From NCBI RefSeq assembly GCF_003408705.1, contig NZ_QAYL01000002.1:248001-312000 (forward strand): a stretch of DNA of 64,000 nt, given 5' to 3'. Below the pieces are notes generated by a model. The model made no database searches, had not been told where the DNA came from, and saw only the letters and a program-made list of their open reading frames with translations. Below, one piece after another: positions 1 through 10,889 of the stretch. Each line of letters starts with the position of its first letter. The stretch's first letter is position 1. Origin of the DNA: Mycobacterium uberis (GTDB taxonomy: Bacteria; Actinomycetota; Actinomycetes; Mycobacteriales; Mycobacteriaceae). The position numbers and the translations under genes were made by a program.

Positions 1-526
1 ACGCGAGCCGCGTCACGTTCAGGCCCGGAATATCACGCAGCATGCGAACCAGATAAGTAGCAGTTGCCTCACCCTCGGTATTGGGGTCGGTGGCGATGAT
101 TACCTCGGTGATGTCCACATCGTCGATACGCTCACCGATCCGGCTCAGAAGCTCGCGGATACGCAGCTGATCGGGACCAATTCCGGAGAGCGGATCAAGC
201 GCACCACCCAACACATGATAACGTCCGCGGAATTCGCGAGTACGCTCCACGGCCTGGACATCTTTCGGCTCCTCGACAACGCACACCACAGATGCATCTC
301 TACGGGTATCAGAACAAATTCTACATCGCTCGTCGTCGGAGACAGTGCCGCACACTGCACAGAACCGCACGCCATCGCGAACCTTCGCCAACACGGCGGT
401 CAACCGGTCGATATCTTGCGGTTCAACCGATAACAGGTGGAAAGCGATGCGCTGCGCGCTTTTAGGCCCGATACCAGGCAGCTTGCCAAGCTCGTCAATC
501 AGATCCTGGACCGGCCCCTCAAACAT
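1..526 (-). CDS. recR: Recombination protein RecR, 3' end beyond the window
   Basis: RecR works with RecO/RecF to load RecA on gapped DNA. Translation on the minus strand from the ATG at 526 is open to the window edge, giving about 175 of the roughly 203 residues usual for the family, so the C-terminus is missing only because the window ends. Visible in order are the N-terminal helix-hairpin-helix stretch ([18 protein letters not shown]), a four-cysteine zinc finger (CAVC ... CRIC) and the start of the Toprim domain ([21 protein letters not shown]). It lies 11 nt downstream of the YbaB/EbfC gene in the same direction, the usual ybaB-recR pair. No stops or frameshifts are visible. Confidence 0.95.
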   Translation of the reverse strand, partial: MFEGPVQDLIDELGKLPGIGPKSAQRIAFHLLSVEPQDIDRLTAVLAKVRDGVRFCAVCGTVSDDERCRICSDTRRDASVVCVVEEPKDVQAVERTREFRGRYHVLGGALDPLSGIGPDQLRIRELLSRIGERIDDVDITEVIIATDPNTEGEATATYLVRMLRDIPGLNVTRLA

Positions 527-537
527 GTCGGTGCAAG

Positions 538-885
538 TCAGGTTCCCGGCATGTAAGTCGGTGGGGTTGGCGGAGGTGTTGGACGCATAGCACCGGTCAG
601 CGCGCCCAAGCGCTCCTGAGCCAGTTTGGTGACTTGCTTGGAAGCATCAGCCATCGCACTCACGATCAAGTCCTGTAAAATCTCAATGTCGCCGGGGTCG
701 ACAACCTTGGGATCGATGGCGACACTGACTACTTCCCCACTACCTTTGACGACGACCTTGACCAAGCCCCCACCGGCCTGACCATGTACCTGCGCGTTCG
801 CGAGTTGTTGTTGGGTGTCCAATAACTTCTGCTGCATCTGCTGCGCCTGAGCGAGTAGCGCCGAGATATCGCCTCCGGGTTGCAC
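538..885 (-). CDS. YbaB/EbfC family nucleoid-associated protein (Rv3716c-like)
   Basis: 115-residue protein of the YbaB/EbfC family, small dimeric DNA-binding proteins encoded just upstream of recR. The N-terminal third is a glutamine-rich amphipathic helix ([20 protein letters not shown]) typical of the tweezer-like dimer. The core has the family pattern [24 protein letters not shown], and the tail is rich in proline and threonine. The start ATG at 885 gives [11 protein letters not shown]. The usual mycobacterial protein is slightly longer at the C-terminus. Family role is chromosome organisation or recombination support, and no specific function can be read from sequence. Confidence 0.88.
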   Translation of the reverse strand: MQPGGDISALLAQAQQMQQKLLDTQQQLANAQVHGQAGGGLVKVVVKGSGEVVSVAIDPKVVDPGDIEILQDLIVSAMADASKQVTKLAQERLGALTGAMRPTPPPTPPTYMPGT

Positions 886-982
886 GACAGTTCCCTCGCA
901 TCTTGGTCTCGAGTTGGTTTCGCCTGCGGAGATAAGGCGATTCGAAATCCCAGCCTAGACCGCACCACGCTATCGTTGCGCC

Positions 983-1762
983 GTGAACGCACGACTTAGC
1001 TTCCGTGTTGGGTTTCGAATAATTGTGAGTTTATTCGTCGCGGCCTCGACGGCAATCATCCCAACCGCGGCGGCTTATCCTTACAATCCCGCTAACCCGC
1101 CCACTATCACTGGCATGGCGGTGTTCATCGACCCCGGCCACAACGGTTCCAATGACGCATCCATCAGCCGCCAAGTGCCCACCGGTCGTGGCGGCACCAA
1201 AGACTGTCAGACCAGTGGCACGTCGACTAACACTGGCTATCAAGAGCACACCTTCACCTGGGACACCGCGCTGCTGGTACGCGCCGCATTGAATGCCTTG
1301 GGGGTACAGACCACTCTATCACGCGACAACGACACGGCGCTGGGCCCCTGCGTCGACGCGCGCGCCAACATGGCCAATGCATTTCACCCCAATGCGATCG
1401 TAAGCCTGCACGGCGACGGCGGCCCGGCTTCTGGTCGGGGCTTTCACATCAACTACTCTGCACCACCGCTCAACCCGATGCAGGCTGGGCCGTCGGTGAA
1501 GTTCGCCCGGATCATGCGCGACCAGTTACAAGCATCGGGCATTCCGCCGGCAAACTACATCGGCCAAAGTGGTCTGTATGGGCGTTCAGATCTGGCCGGC
1601 CTGAATCTGTCGCAGTATCCGTCGATACTGATTGAGTTAGGCAACATGAAGAATCCAGCCGACTCGACGTTGATGAAGTCACCCGAAGGCAGACAAAAAT
1701 ACGCCGGCGCTGTAGTTCGCGGCGTCACGAGCTTCCTTGCCACCCAAGACCAGGCACGCTGA
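983..1762 (+). CDS. ami1: Zinc N-acetylmuramoyl-L-alanine amidase (Rv3717-like)
   Basis: Amidase_3 family enzyme that cleaves the bond between N-acetylmuramic acid and L-alanine of peptidoglycan. The GTG start at 983 gives 259 residues, with an N-terminal secretion signal (hydrophobic run at about 12-31 ending in an Ala-rich site), so it should act in the periplasm or cell wall. Zinc ligands H53, E88 and H143 and the catalytic Glu in IELG (E218) are all present and keep the spacing of the M. tuberculosis enzyme (H35, E70, H125, E200, a constant offset of 18). It is transcribed away from the recR pair and converges on the next gene with 15 nt between stops. It appears fully functional. Confidence 0.9.
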   Translation: MNARLSFRVGFRIIVSLFVAASTAIIPTAAAYPYNPANPPTITGMAVFIDPGHNGSNDASISRQVPTGRGGTKDCQTSGTSTNTGYQEHTFTWDTALLVRAALNALGVQTTLSRDNDTALGPCVDARANMANAFHPNAIVSLHGDGGPASGRGFHINYSAPPLNPMQAGPSVKFARIMRDQLQASGIPPANYIGQSGLYGRSDLAGLNLSQYPSILIELGNMKNPADSTLMKSPEGRQKYAGAVVRGVTSFLATQDQAR

Positions 1763-1777
1763 ACTCCCCCGCTGAGA

Positions 1778-2215
1778 CTAACATTCTAACGCGTTCTTCA
1801 GGTTAGCCAAAACCTCAGCCTGGATCTTCTTCAGTGCCAGCGGCGCAAAGGTCTTTTCACAAAAGCCTTTGACACCGCCCACACCAGTCCAGGCCGTTTT
1901 CATCGTCACGCTGGATCCTGACCCCGTAGGAGCCACCGTCCAGCTAATGACCATCGACGAATTGGCGTCCTTCTCGATGACGGTGTGGCCAGCGACATCA
2001 ACGTTAACCTGCACATCGCGAACGCGTGACTTAGTGGCATACAACTTCCACTTCGCAACAGTACCCGACCCTTGGCCACCCCGCACCACCTGATACTCAC
2101 TATACTGCGAAGACAGGATCTTCGGGCGTATCTTCTGGTAGTCCGCCACCGAAGCAAGTGTGACCGCGGGGTCTACATTGATCAAGATCGTGTTAGCTGC
2201 GCTTACCTGTCCCAT
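1778..2215 (-). CDS. SRPBCC (polyketide cyclase-like) small protein, Rv3718c-like
   Basis: About 145 residues from the ATG at 2215 (MGQVSAANTILIN). This start is preferred over the in-frame ATG at 2230 because a GGAG motif lies 9 nt upstream and because it matches the M. tuberculosis homologue. The sequence fits the START/SRPBCC fold: N-terminal strand, helices, then alternating strands (TVAKWKLYATK, VDVAGHTVIEKD, MVISWTVAP) and a long C-terminal helix (APLALKKIQAEVLANLKNAL). Such proteins bind hydrophobic ligands, but the ligand is unknown. It converges with the amidase gene and is divergent from the oxidoreductase gene, with 89 nt between them. Confidence 0.85.
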   Translation of the reverse strand: MGQVSAANTILINVDPAVTLASVADYQKIRPKILSSQYSEYQVVRGGQGSGTVAKWKLYATKSRVRDVQVNVDVAGHTVIEKDANSSMVISWTVAPTGSGSSVTMKTAWTGVGGVKGFCEKTFAPLALKKIQAEVLANLKNALEC

Positions 2216-2304
2216 CAGGCGCGACTCCATCCATCGTGATTACGGCGTCCCGCACTCGACTACAGGGGCCGATACAAGGACTGTGGTCGTAGACTAGAGT
2301 ATGT

Positions 2305-3684
2305 GTGGTGCCTGTCCAAGCATCTGCACTGGCTGTCTATAAATCTGGTGTCGAGCGGTTGTTGGCGAGCTATCAATCTATCCCTGCCAAGTCGCCCGTC
2401 CGACTCGCTAAGCCCACCTCAAACCTGTTCCGCACCCGTGCTAAACGTGATGCACCTGGCCTGGATGCGTCGGGGCTGACAGGTGTCATTAGTATCGACA
2501 CCGAAGCCCACACCGCCGACGTTGCCGGCATGTGCACCTACGAGGACCTAGTAGCTGCTACCTTGCCTTACGGCCTTTCACCACTGGTGGTTCCACAACT
2601 GAAGACCATCACCGTCGGCGGTGCGGTTACCGGGTTGGGCATCGAATCGTCCTCTTTTCGCAATGGCCTACCACACGAATCGGTGTTGGAAATGGATATC
2701 CTCACCGGCACGGGCGAATTGCTCACCGTATCTGCAGACCAGCACTGTGACCTATACCGCGCCTTCCCCAATTCTTACGGGACGTTGGGATATTCAACCC
2801 GGCTTCGGATCACGCTAGACCCTGTCGCACCCTTTGTGGCACTGCGACACATCCGGTTTCACTCGTTGACTGAGATGGTTGCGGCAATGGAACGCATCAT
2901 CGACACCGGCGGACGAGACGGCGTCCCAGCCGATTATCTCGACGGTGTGGTGTTCAGTGCTGACGAGAGTTACCTATGCATCGGTAAGCGGACCACAACC
3001 CCGGGACCGGTCAGCGACTACACCGGACAACACATCTACTACCAATCGATCCAGCATGATAGCGATGTAAAAGAAGACCGGTTGACAATCCACGACTACG
3101 TGTGGCGCTGGGACACCGACTGGTTTTGGTGCTCCCGCGCGTTTGGCGCCCAAAACCGGCAATTGCGGCGCTGGTGGCCGCGCCGCTTCCGGCGCAGTAG
3201 CGTTTACTGGAAGCTGTTTACTGTCGACCAACGCTTGGGCATCGCTGACCGAATCGAGGCACGCAATGGCCGTCCACCCCGCGAACGAGTAGTGCAAGAC
3301 ATTGAGGTACCGATTGAACGGACTTGCGAGTTCTTGGAGTGGTTCCTAGACAGCGTTCCCATTGCTCCAATCTGGTTGTGCCCGCTGCGACTTCGTGATC
3401 ACAACAGTTGGCCGCTATATCCGATCCAACCGAACCGCAGCTACGTCAATATTGGGTTCTGGTCTTCGGTGCCGGCTGGCGCCACCAAGGGCATGACCAA
3501 CCGCATGATCGAAGCCAAGGTCAGTGCACTCGATGGGCACAAGTCGTTGTATTCCGACTCCTTTTATACCCGCGACGAGTTTAACGAGCTTTACGGCTCG
3601 GAGTCCTACAACACCGTGAAAAAGATATACGATCCCGACTCACGTCTCCTCGACCTTTATGCGAAGGCGGTGCAACGACAATGA
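2305..3684 (+). CDS. FAD-binding oxidoreductase (Rv3719-like)
   Basis: 459-residue protein of the FAD-linked (VAO/DprE1-like) oxidoreductase type. The GTG at 2305 gives MVPVQASALAVY, matching the start of Rv3719. The FAD-binding part covers roughly 30-180, with the family signature GGAVTGLGIESSS at 105-117. The substrate domain carries several Trp/Arg-rich stretches (YVWRWDTDWFWCSRAFGA, RRWWPRRFRR), and the C-terminus ends DSRLLDLYAKAVQ. Its stop overlaps the start of the methyltransferase gene by 4 nt (ATGA), so the two are translationally coupled and probably act on one lipid pathway, reduction or oxidation plus carbon transfer. The substrate is not known. Confidence 0.88.
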   Translation: MVPVQASALAVYKSGVERLLASYQSIPAKSPVRLAKPTSNLFRTRAKRDAPGLDASGLTGVISIDTEAHTADVAGMCTYEDLVAATLPYGLSPLVVPQLKTITVGGAVTGLGIESSSFRNGLPHESVLEMDILTGTGELLTVSADQHCDLYRAFPNSYGTLGYSTRLRITLDPVAPFVALRHIRFHSLTEMVAAMERIIDTGGRDGVPADYLDGVVFSADESYLCIGKRTTTPGPVSDYTGQHIYYQSIQHDSDVKEDRLTIHDYVWRWDTDWFWCSRAFGAQNRQLRRWWPRRFRRSSVYWKLFTVDQRLGIADRIEARNGRPPRERVVQDIEVPIERTCEFLEWFLDSVPIAPIWLCPLRLRDHNSWPLYPIQPNRSYVNIGFWSSVPAGATKGMTNRMIEAKVSALDGHKSLYSDSFYTRDEFNELYGSESYNTVKKIYDPDSRLLDLYAKAVQRQ

Positions 3685-5000
3685 CCACAACCAGATCTCC
3701 CGAGCGTTTCGCCCAGATTTCCGGCGGCAAACTGACCATGGCCGAAGTTCTGGCGATCTTGACAACAACTGGGCAACATCCGCTGAAGTTCACCGCGTAT
3801 GACGGCAGTACAACAGGCCACGACGATGCCGAAATGGGTCTAGATTTATGCACCCCCCGCGGCGCCACCTACTTAGCCACAGCTCCAGGTGAGCTCGGTA
3901 TTGCGCGTGCGTATGTAGCTGGTGACTTGCAAGCCCGTGGTGTCCATCCCGGTGATCCTTACGCGCTGCTCAAAACACTGACCGACAGAGTCCAATTCAA
4001 ACGGCCGTCATTGCGCGTACTAGCCAGTGTTGTCCGCTCACTAGGTGTTGAGCATTTGCTACCGATCGCACCACCGCCACAGGAGACACCGCCCCGGTGG
4101 CGCCGAATCGCCGACGGCCTGCTGCACAGCAAGGCTCGTGACGCCGAGGCCATCCACCACCATTACGACGTCTCCAACACGTTCTACACGTGGGTGCTCG
4201 GACCCTCAATGACCTACACCTGTGCGGTCTACCCAAACGCCGAGGCAACGTTAGAAGAGGCTCAGGAGAACAAATACCGGCTGATTTTCGAAAAACTGCA
4301 GCTACAGCCCGGCGATCGGCTGCTCGATGTCGGCTGCGGCTGGGGCGGCATGGTCCGCTACGCCGCTCGGCGCGGGGTCCGGGTCATCGGCGTGACACTG
4401 TCGGCCGAGCAAGCGAGATGGGCGCAAAAAGCGATAAACGACGAAGGGTTGGCGGAGCTGGCACAAGTACGGCATTCCGACTATCGCAACGTATGCGAGA
4501 CGGAGTTCAATGCCGTGTCGTCGATCGGGCTGACTGAGCATATCGGCGTCAAAAATTACCCGGCCTACTTTAACTTCCTAAAGTCAAAGTTATGCACCGG
4601 CGGTCTGCTGCTCAATCACTGCATCACCCGCAGCGACAACAAGTCGACCTCTTTGGCCGGAGGATTCACCGACCGCTACGTCTTCCCCGACGGGGAGCTA
4701 ACCGGCTCGGGACGCATCATCACTGAGATCCAAGACGTCGGTTTGGAAGTGCTGCACGAGGAGAACTTCCGGCATCACTACGCGATGACGCTGCGCGACT
4801 GGTGCCGCAATCTCGTCGAGCACTGGGACGACGCGGTTGCCGAAGTCGGCTTACCCATCGCCAAAGTCTGGGGTTTGTATATGGCGGCATCGCGGGTGGC
4901 GTTCGAACGAAACAACCTTCAGCTGCATCACATATTGGCGGCGAAGGTCGAGGTGTGGGGTGACAACAGCCTTCCGTCGCGGCCTTGGTGGACGTCTTAG
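3681..5000 (+). CDS. Cyclopropane-fatty-acid synthase-like SAM methyltransferase (Rv3720-like)
   Basis: 439 residues of the CFA synthase/tuberculostearate-type family, which transfers a methyl or methylene group from SAM to acyl chains of phospholipids. The N-terminal ~150 residues form the lipid-facing extension of bacterial CFA synthases. HHHYDVSNTFY (159-169) and the SAM-binding motif LLDVGCGWGG (214-223) are intact, followed by LSAEQARWAQ and the acidic/aromatic motif SIGLTEHIG. Length is slightly above the M. tuberculosis form. It starts inside the stop of the preceding oxidoreductase gene (ATGA). An oxidoreductase plus CFA synthase pair resembles tuberculostearic-acid (BfaA/BfaB) systems, but which double bond is used here is inference. 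Confidence 0.88.
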   Translation: MTTTRSPERFAQISGGKLTMAEVLAILTTTGQHPLKFTAYDGSTTGHDDAEMGLDLCTPRGATYLATAPGELGIARAYVAGDLQARGVHPGDPYALLKTLTDRVQFKRPSLRVLASVVRSLGVEHLLPIAPPPQETPPRWRRIADGLLHSKARDAEAIHHHYDVSNTFYTWVLGPSMTYTCAVYPNAEATLEEAQENKYRLIFEKLQLQPGDRLLDVGCGWGGMVRYAARRGVRVIGVTLSAEQARWAQKAINDEGLAELAQVRHSDYRNVCETEFNAVSSIGLTEHIGVKNYPAYFNFLKSKLCTGGLLLNHCITRSDNKSTSLAGGFTDRYVFPDGELTGSGRIITEIQDVGLEVLHEENFRHHYAMTLRDWCRNLVEHWDDAVAEVGLPIAKVWGLYMAASRVAFERNNLQLHHILAAKVEVWGDNSLPSRPWWTS

Positions 5001-5016
5001 CCGTCGGCCATGTCAG

Positions 5017-6789
5017 TCAACCATTATCGATACAGTGGGCACCCAGTTCGTTTTGCAACAGTTCGAGCGCAACCTCTTCTGGGTCACTATTGCCGACTTC
5101 GGCGAGCATACTTTCCTCTCCTTCTTCGTCCTGCTGAGCGGGATCTCCGTCAGAAACCGACGCTTTCTTTCGAGCGGGTAGCTTGGCCACTCTCTCGCTA
5201 GAGAGTGGTGTACCCACAGCAGACACAGGTGCGCCAGCCTCGCATCGCACCCGCCAGTTCACACCCAGCGCGTCTTTGAGTGCTTCGGCAATGACATCTG
5301 CGTTGCGCTGTTCAGACAACCGCTTAGCCAGTGGCGCCGATCCGTGGGTCAACACCAAGGTGTTGTCCTCAACCGTGCGGACGGTCGCACCTGCCAACAT
5401 CACCTCAGTGGTGCGGCTGCGCCTGCGTACCTTCTCGCGCACTGTCGACCACATGGTGCGTACCGCGGCCGCATTGGGTTCACCCGTGACAGGGGTTGGT
5501 TCGGCGACGGCTGGCAGCGAAGCCGGTTCGGAAGGTCGAGCATCCAGAGAAGGCTGGAGCGGAGGACTGGACTGGGCAACCTGCACGGGAGGAGTTGGCT
5601 GAGACGTGCACGCCGTCCAGACGGCGGGGAGTGACATATCCAGCCGGGTCTCGATTCGCTCGACGCGTTGCAACAGCGCTGACTCGGCGTCCGTGGCCGA
5701 GGGCAGCAGCAGTCGCGCGCAGACCACTTCGAGCAGCAAACGTGGCGTCGTCGCACCACGCATCTCTCTCAACCCGGCTTGTACCACCTCAGCGTAGCGG
5801 GTCAGCGTAGCGGGTCCGATTCGGACCGCTTGCTCTCGCATCCTGTCCAACACGTCCTCCGGCGCATCCACCACGCCACGGGCTGTCGCATCAGGAACCG
5901 CCTGCAGCACGATGAGATCGCGGAATCGCTCTAGCAGATCGGTAGCGAAGCGCCGCGGGTCGTGGCCAGCGTCGATCACCGACTCAACAGCACCGAACAA
6001 CGCGGCCGCATCTTGAGCCCCAAGTGCATCGACAGCGTCATCGATCAGTCCAACGTCGGTGGCACCTAGCAGCTTCAGCGCCCGCTGGTAAGTCACGTAA
6101 TTGCTCTCCGCGCCAGCCATCAACTGGTCCAGCACCGACAGCGTATCTCGGGGAGAGCCACCGCCGGCCCGGATGACTAGGGGGTAGACCGCGTCGTCGA
6201 CAACGACGCCCTCCTGCTCACAGATGCTCCCAATCAACTCCCGCATGGTGCGCGGCGGCAGCAGTCGAAACGGGTAGTGATGGGTACGCGATCGAATCGT
6301 CGGCAGCACCTTCTCCGGTTCGGTGGTGGCGAAGATGAAGATCAAGTGGTCGGGCGGTTCCTCAACAATCTTGAGCAGCGCGTTAAAGCCGGCGGTAGTC
6401 ACCATGTGCGCTTCGTCGACGATGAACACCCGGTACCGTGACTGGGCCGGCGCGTAGAATGCGCGGTCACGTAGCTCACGAGTGTCGTCCACGCCGCCGT
6501 GACTGGCGGCGTCGAGCTCCACCACGTCGATGCTGCCGGGCGCGTTGGGCGCCAACGACAAGCATGATTCGCAGACACCACACGGCGCCGCCGTAGGACC
6601 GTGCACACAGTTCAGCGACCGCGCCAGAATTCGTGCCGACGAGGTTTTTCCGCAGCCACGCGGCCCGGAAAACAGGTAGGCATGGTTGATTCGGCCGGCT
6701 TCCAAAGCGATAGACAACGGCTCGGTGACATGCTCTTGCCCCACCACCTCGGCGAAGGCTGCCGGTCGATACTTGCGGTACAGAGCCAC
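5017..6789 (-). CDS. dnaX: DNA polymerase III subunit gamma/tau
   Basis: 590-residue clamp-loader ATPase. It begins MALYRKYRPAAFAEVVGQ, the standard DnaX start. Walker A GPRGCGKT lies at 42-49, the zinc-module cysteines at C61, C70, C73 and C76, and Walker B VFIVDEAH at 121-128. The sensor-1 region (FIFATTEPEKVLPTIRSR) follows, then the helical lid and collar. The C-terminal ~170 residues are Pro/Ser-rich and then acidic, ending near LELLQNELGA, as in actinobacterial tau. It converges with the methyltransferase gene. No programmed-frameshift signal for a separate gamma form was recognised. Confidence 0.95.
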   Translation of the reverse strand: MALYRKYRPAAFAEVVGQEHVTEPLSIALEAGRINHAYLFSGPRGCGKTSSARILARSLNCVHGPTAAPCGVCESCLSLAPNAPGSIDVVELDAASHGGVDDTRELRDRAFYAPAQSRYRVFIVDEAHMVTTAGFNALLKIVEEPPDHLIFIFATTEPEKVLPTIRSRTHHYPFRLLPPRTMRELIGSICEQEGVVVDDAVYPLVIRAGGGSPRDTLSVLDQLMAGAESNYVTYQRALKLLGATDVGLIDDAVDALGAQDAAALFGAVESVIDAGHDPRRFATDLLERFRDLIVLQAVPDATARGVVDAPEDVLDRMREQAVRIGPATLTRYAEVVQAGLREMRGATTPRLLLEVVCARLLLPSATDAESALLQRVERIETRLDMSLPAVWTACTSQPTPPVQVAQSSPPLQPSLDARPSEPASLPAVAEPTPVTGEPNAAAVRTMWSTVREKVRRRSRTTEVMLAGATVRTVEDNTLVLTHGSAPLAKRLSEQRNADVIAEALKDALGVNWRVRCEAGAPVSAVGTPLSSERVAKLPARKKASVSDGDPAQQDEEGEESMLAEVGNSDPEEVALELLQNELGAHCIDNG

Positions 6790-6869
6790 GTCAGCAGGCT
6801 ACTCAGGCCCGGTTCCGATGCGGACCCCGGAGGGTCCTCTGGGGGCAGGCAATCAAACCAAACCGCTGA

Positions 6870-8363
<1,494 letters not shown>

Positions 8364-8490
8364 ATCGCGAGTCTACTACCATGGCGATCGCAAGCGCGGC
8401 GCAGCGGGTAGCCACGCATCTAACTTGGGTTGGTGCGGTCGGCGGCGGCCCGCCACACACGCGACCCGGCCCAGCGGTTACCATGGCCAT

Positions 8491-8576
8491 GGAGGATTCG
8501 CCTAGTGGCCTATGGCGCTCGCCTGGAACGCGAGTAGGGTTGACAGCCCTCGCGGGTTCAAATCCCGCATCCTCCG
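8491..8576 (+). tRNA. tRNA-Ser (anticodon GGA)
   Basis: Class II tRNA with a 7-bp acceptor stem GGAGGAT/ATCCTCC and a GC-rich anticodon stem CTCGC/GCGAG enclosing CTGGAAC, giving anticodon GGA. It has a long variable arm (AGGGTTGACAGCCCT) and a T arm CGGGTTCAAATCCCG. CCA is not encoded (the discriminator G is followed by CAC). All stems pair, so it should be functional. Confidence 0.95.
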
Positions 8577-8667
8577 CACTCGGTCGTCCTTTCAGACACA
8601 ACCAGCTCTGGAGTTCGGATCGGGTCCGCCTCGGGACTAGCTTGAAGTCACCAGCACAAGGAGAGGT

Positions 8668-9420
8668 ATGGGGCGCAAGGTCGCCACACTGTGGCACGGG
8701 TCATTTTCGATTGGCGCCGGCGTCCTCTACTTCTACTTTGCGCTACCCCGCTGGCCGGAGCTGATGGGCGAGACCACGCACACGTTGGGGACGACGCTAC
8801 GCATCACGGTAGGCGTGATGTTCGGCCTGGCCGCACTGCCAGTGGTGTTCACACTGTTGCATACCCGCAAGACCGAGCTCGGCATCCCGCAACTGGCACT
8901 GTCAATCAGGATCTGGTCAATAGTGGCCCACGTGCTGGCCGGGGTATTGATCGTGGGCAACGCAATCGGTGAAATCTGGCTTAGCCTCGATGCCGCTGGA
9001 CAGTGGTTGTTCGGGATTTACGGAGCCGCTGCGGCCATCGCGGTACTCGGCTCCGCCGCTTTCTACCTATCGTTCGTCGCCGAACTGCCGCCGCCACCAC
9101 CAAAACCGATCAAGCCAAAGAAAGCCAGCCGACGACGTATTCGCCGTAGGAAAGGTCACAAGGGTGACGGATCTGATGCCGAAGAAGCCGAGGCTAGCGA
9201 GCCCACAGAGGTTGCAACGCCAACACAAGCCGAAGAGGTTACCGCGGAGAACCCGCAACCAGCACCCGCATCGGGAAAGCAGGAAGAACCTGACGAGCCC
9301 CCGGCCAATAAGGCCGAAGAAACCAACCAACCGCGACGCGGACTGCGTAACCGCCGCCCGATCGGCAAAGTGTCACATCGGCGCAAACATACCCACGGCA
9401 GGATCGCGGTCGAGGAATAG
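8668..9420 (+). CDS. lucA: Four-TM membrane protein LucA (Rv3723-like)
   Basis: 250-residue membrane protein preceded by AAGGAGAGG a few bases before the ATG, a strong ribosome site. Four hydrophobic segments at about 12-28, 45-66, 82-102 and 112-136 are followed by a ~110-residue cytoplasmic-type tail. The tail begins with a proline run (PPPPPKP), then basic (KKASRRRIRRRK), then acidic and Pro/Thr-rich. In M. tuberculosis the homologue coordinates fatty-acid and cholesterol import by stabilising Mce1 and Mce4 complexes. Here its job would depend on which mce loci survive elsewhere. It is the last intact gene before the decayed region. Confidence 0.85.
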   Translation: MGRKVATLWHGSFSIGAGVLYFYFALPRWPELMGETTHTLGTTLRITVGVMFGLAALPVVFTLLHTRKTELGIPQLALSIRIWSIVAHVLAGVLIVGNAIGEIWLSLDAAGQWLFGIYGAAAAIAVLGSAAFYLSFVAELPPPPPKPIKPKKASRRRIRRRKGHKGDGSDAEEAEASEPTEVATPTQAEEVTAENPQPAPASGKQEEPDEPPANKAEETNQPRRGLRNRRPIGKVSHRRKHTHGRIAVEE

Positions 9421-9439
9421 CAGTCTAACTAGGCAGTAA

Positions 9440-10165
9440 GTCGCGATGCCGCGGCAGTTCGACGGAGTTCGCGATGCGTAGACGCGTGTGGTCCGCCTTC
9501 CACAGCTGGCGAACCTCGTGGTCAATGCTGCCATCCTCGCAGATCCAGGCCAGAGTAAGCCCACAGTTGGGCTTTCTTACGCCTATAGACATCGACCGAA
9601 ATCTCGCCGAGTTCTGGCTCTTCGGCGAGATCTTCAGCGATGACGTGATTGGCAAATCCGACCGTGACAGCCTCGAGCCCCTCGATAGGTACGGCCGCCA
9701 AGTAGCACTTCCTCGGCGCTGTCTCCGCACACGTAACGCACCACATCGAGTATGGCCGGTGGGAACGGCACTCCGACGCGGACCTCAGATGCCCCGATCT
9801 GCGTATCGGAGCTCAACAGGCTACGATCGCACGCACAGGCCATCACACACCCGCCCGAGATAGCGGCACCATTGATTGTGGCCACGTTCTACCGTGGATA
9901 ACAGAACTGGCCTCAAGCACGTTATACAGCGCCGGTATCGGCCAATCGGTGTAGCCAACCCCACCCGACAACATACGATTGAGCTCGACTTCAACGCAGA
10001 ACACCCGGCCAGCACCGGTGACGACGAGTACCCCGTCACCCGAACATTGCAACTAGCGGATAGCATCGGTCAGCACTCAACGTCGAGGGCGTTAACAGGC
10101 CCCGACGAAACGGCCAGCACCCGCACCGTTCCTGCGCTTGGATTTCAATCCTTAACACCCTCCAG
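9440..10165 (-). pseudogene. Enoyl-CoA hydratase/isomerase (crotonase) relic
   Basis: Minus-strand reading in shifting frames recovers crotonase-family sequence: GTVRVLAVSSGPVNALD, GDGVLVVTGAGRVFC, LNRMLSGGVGYTDW and the core INGAAISGGCVMACACD (oxyanion-hole region). VGVPFPPAILDVVRYVCG and a C-terminal ICEDGSIDHEVRQLW follow. At least three frame changes separate these pieces, so the gene is dead. Several echA paralogues exist in mycobacteria. An echA21-like origin is possible because a LipE-like relic lies nearby, but it is not demonstrated. Confidence 0.75.
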
Positions 10166-10225
10166 AACATTACGCCTGGCTAGCCCAATCCCGGCTACCG
10201 GCCTTACCCGGAATGGAAGCCGATA

Positions 10226-10595
10226 CTATTCCCAGCGAGCGAAGATAACCGGAATGTCGGTGTTCTCATTGGTGTAATAACTCGCGCACACTCGATGGCA
10301 GCCGTCGGCGATCTCTGTCGTGAAGTCACGACGGAGCAGCAGGATGGGCGACAGCAGCTTGCCTTTGCTGATTTTGGCTTGATACGACGCAACGTGAGGA
10401 TTGTCAACAGGTAGCAGACGTAGCTGTGCTGTCCGAAGAATGTTTTTGGCCTTGCTTATGCACAACGGCTCCGGCCTGCAACTGCTCCATCAGCTCTCTG
10501 ACAGAGTGCATGTCCGCAAGCAAACCAAGGTAATCCTCCTCCGCCACCGGAAAATCATGTGCCCCAGGCTTTTCCAGCCATTTTACGCCCACCAT
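10226..10595 (-). pseudogene. Conserved hypothetical protein with a single frameshift
   Basis: From the ATG at 10595, with GGGAGA 7 nt upstream, the minus strand reads MVGVKWLEKPGAHDFPVAEE... to VVHKQ. One extra G near 10452 (AAGGCC where AAGCC keeps frame) shifts to AKNILRTAQLRLLPVDNPHV ... IADGCHRVCASYYTNEN ... IPVIFARWE and a stop at 10226. Total length is 3n+1, as a single insertion predicts. The reconstructed protein would be about 122 residues and looks like a conserved actinobacterial family with an IADGxHR motif reminiscent of ParB-like folds. Function is not known. Apart from the one insertion the frame is clean, so decay is recent, or the base is a sequencing error. Confidence 0.6.
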
Positions 10596-10889
10596 CGGAT
10601 GTCTCCCTCTATCTGGCGCCCACCACCCCACATTGCTAGGACGGGTTGAAACGCTACGCCCGTAGCGAGGTACCATACTGGCTTGATTTCAAGCAAATTA
10701 GGATCAACAGCAACTCACGCTTAAAAAAACCTTTTCGCGGCAGCCATCTACTAAGTTTGAATGCGGCCTTGGTGATCTGCATCAAGGCTAGGCAGCACGA
10801 TATACCGATGAGGCACCAGAACGTCAACTTCCTGACATGCGGCTGATTAGTCGCACTCCGGGCAGCGAACGTTCCTCAGTCAAGCCGCC

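Noticed and set aside
145..590. Plus-strand and alternative-frame ORFs over recR
   Set aside because: The minus-strand RecR frame is complete with zinc-finger and Toprim motifs; the others are shadows.
5017..6789. Programmed -1 frameshift in dnaX for a short gamma subunit
   Set aside because: No A-rich slippery heptamer with following stem-loop was recognised in the frame.
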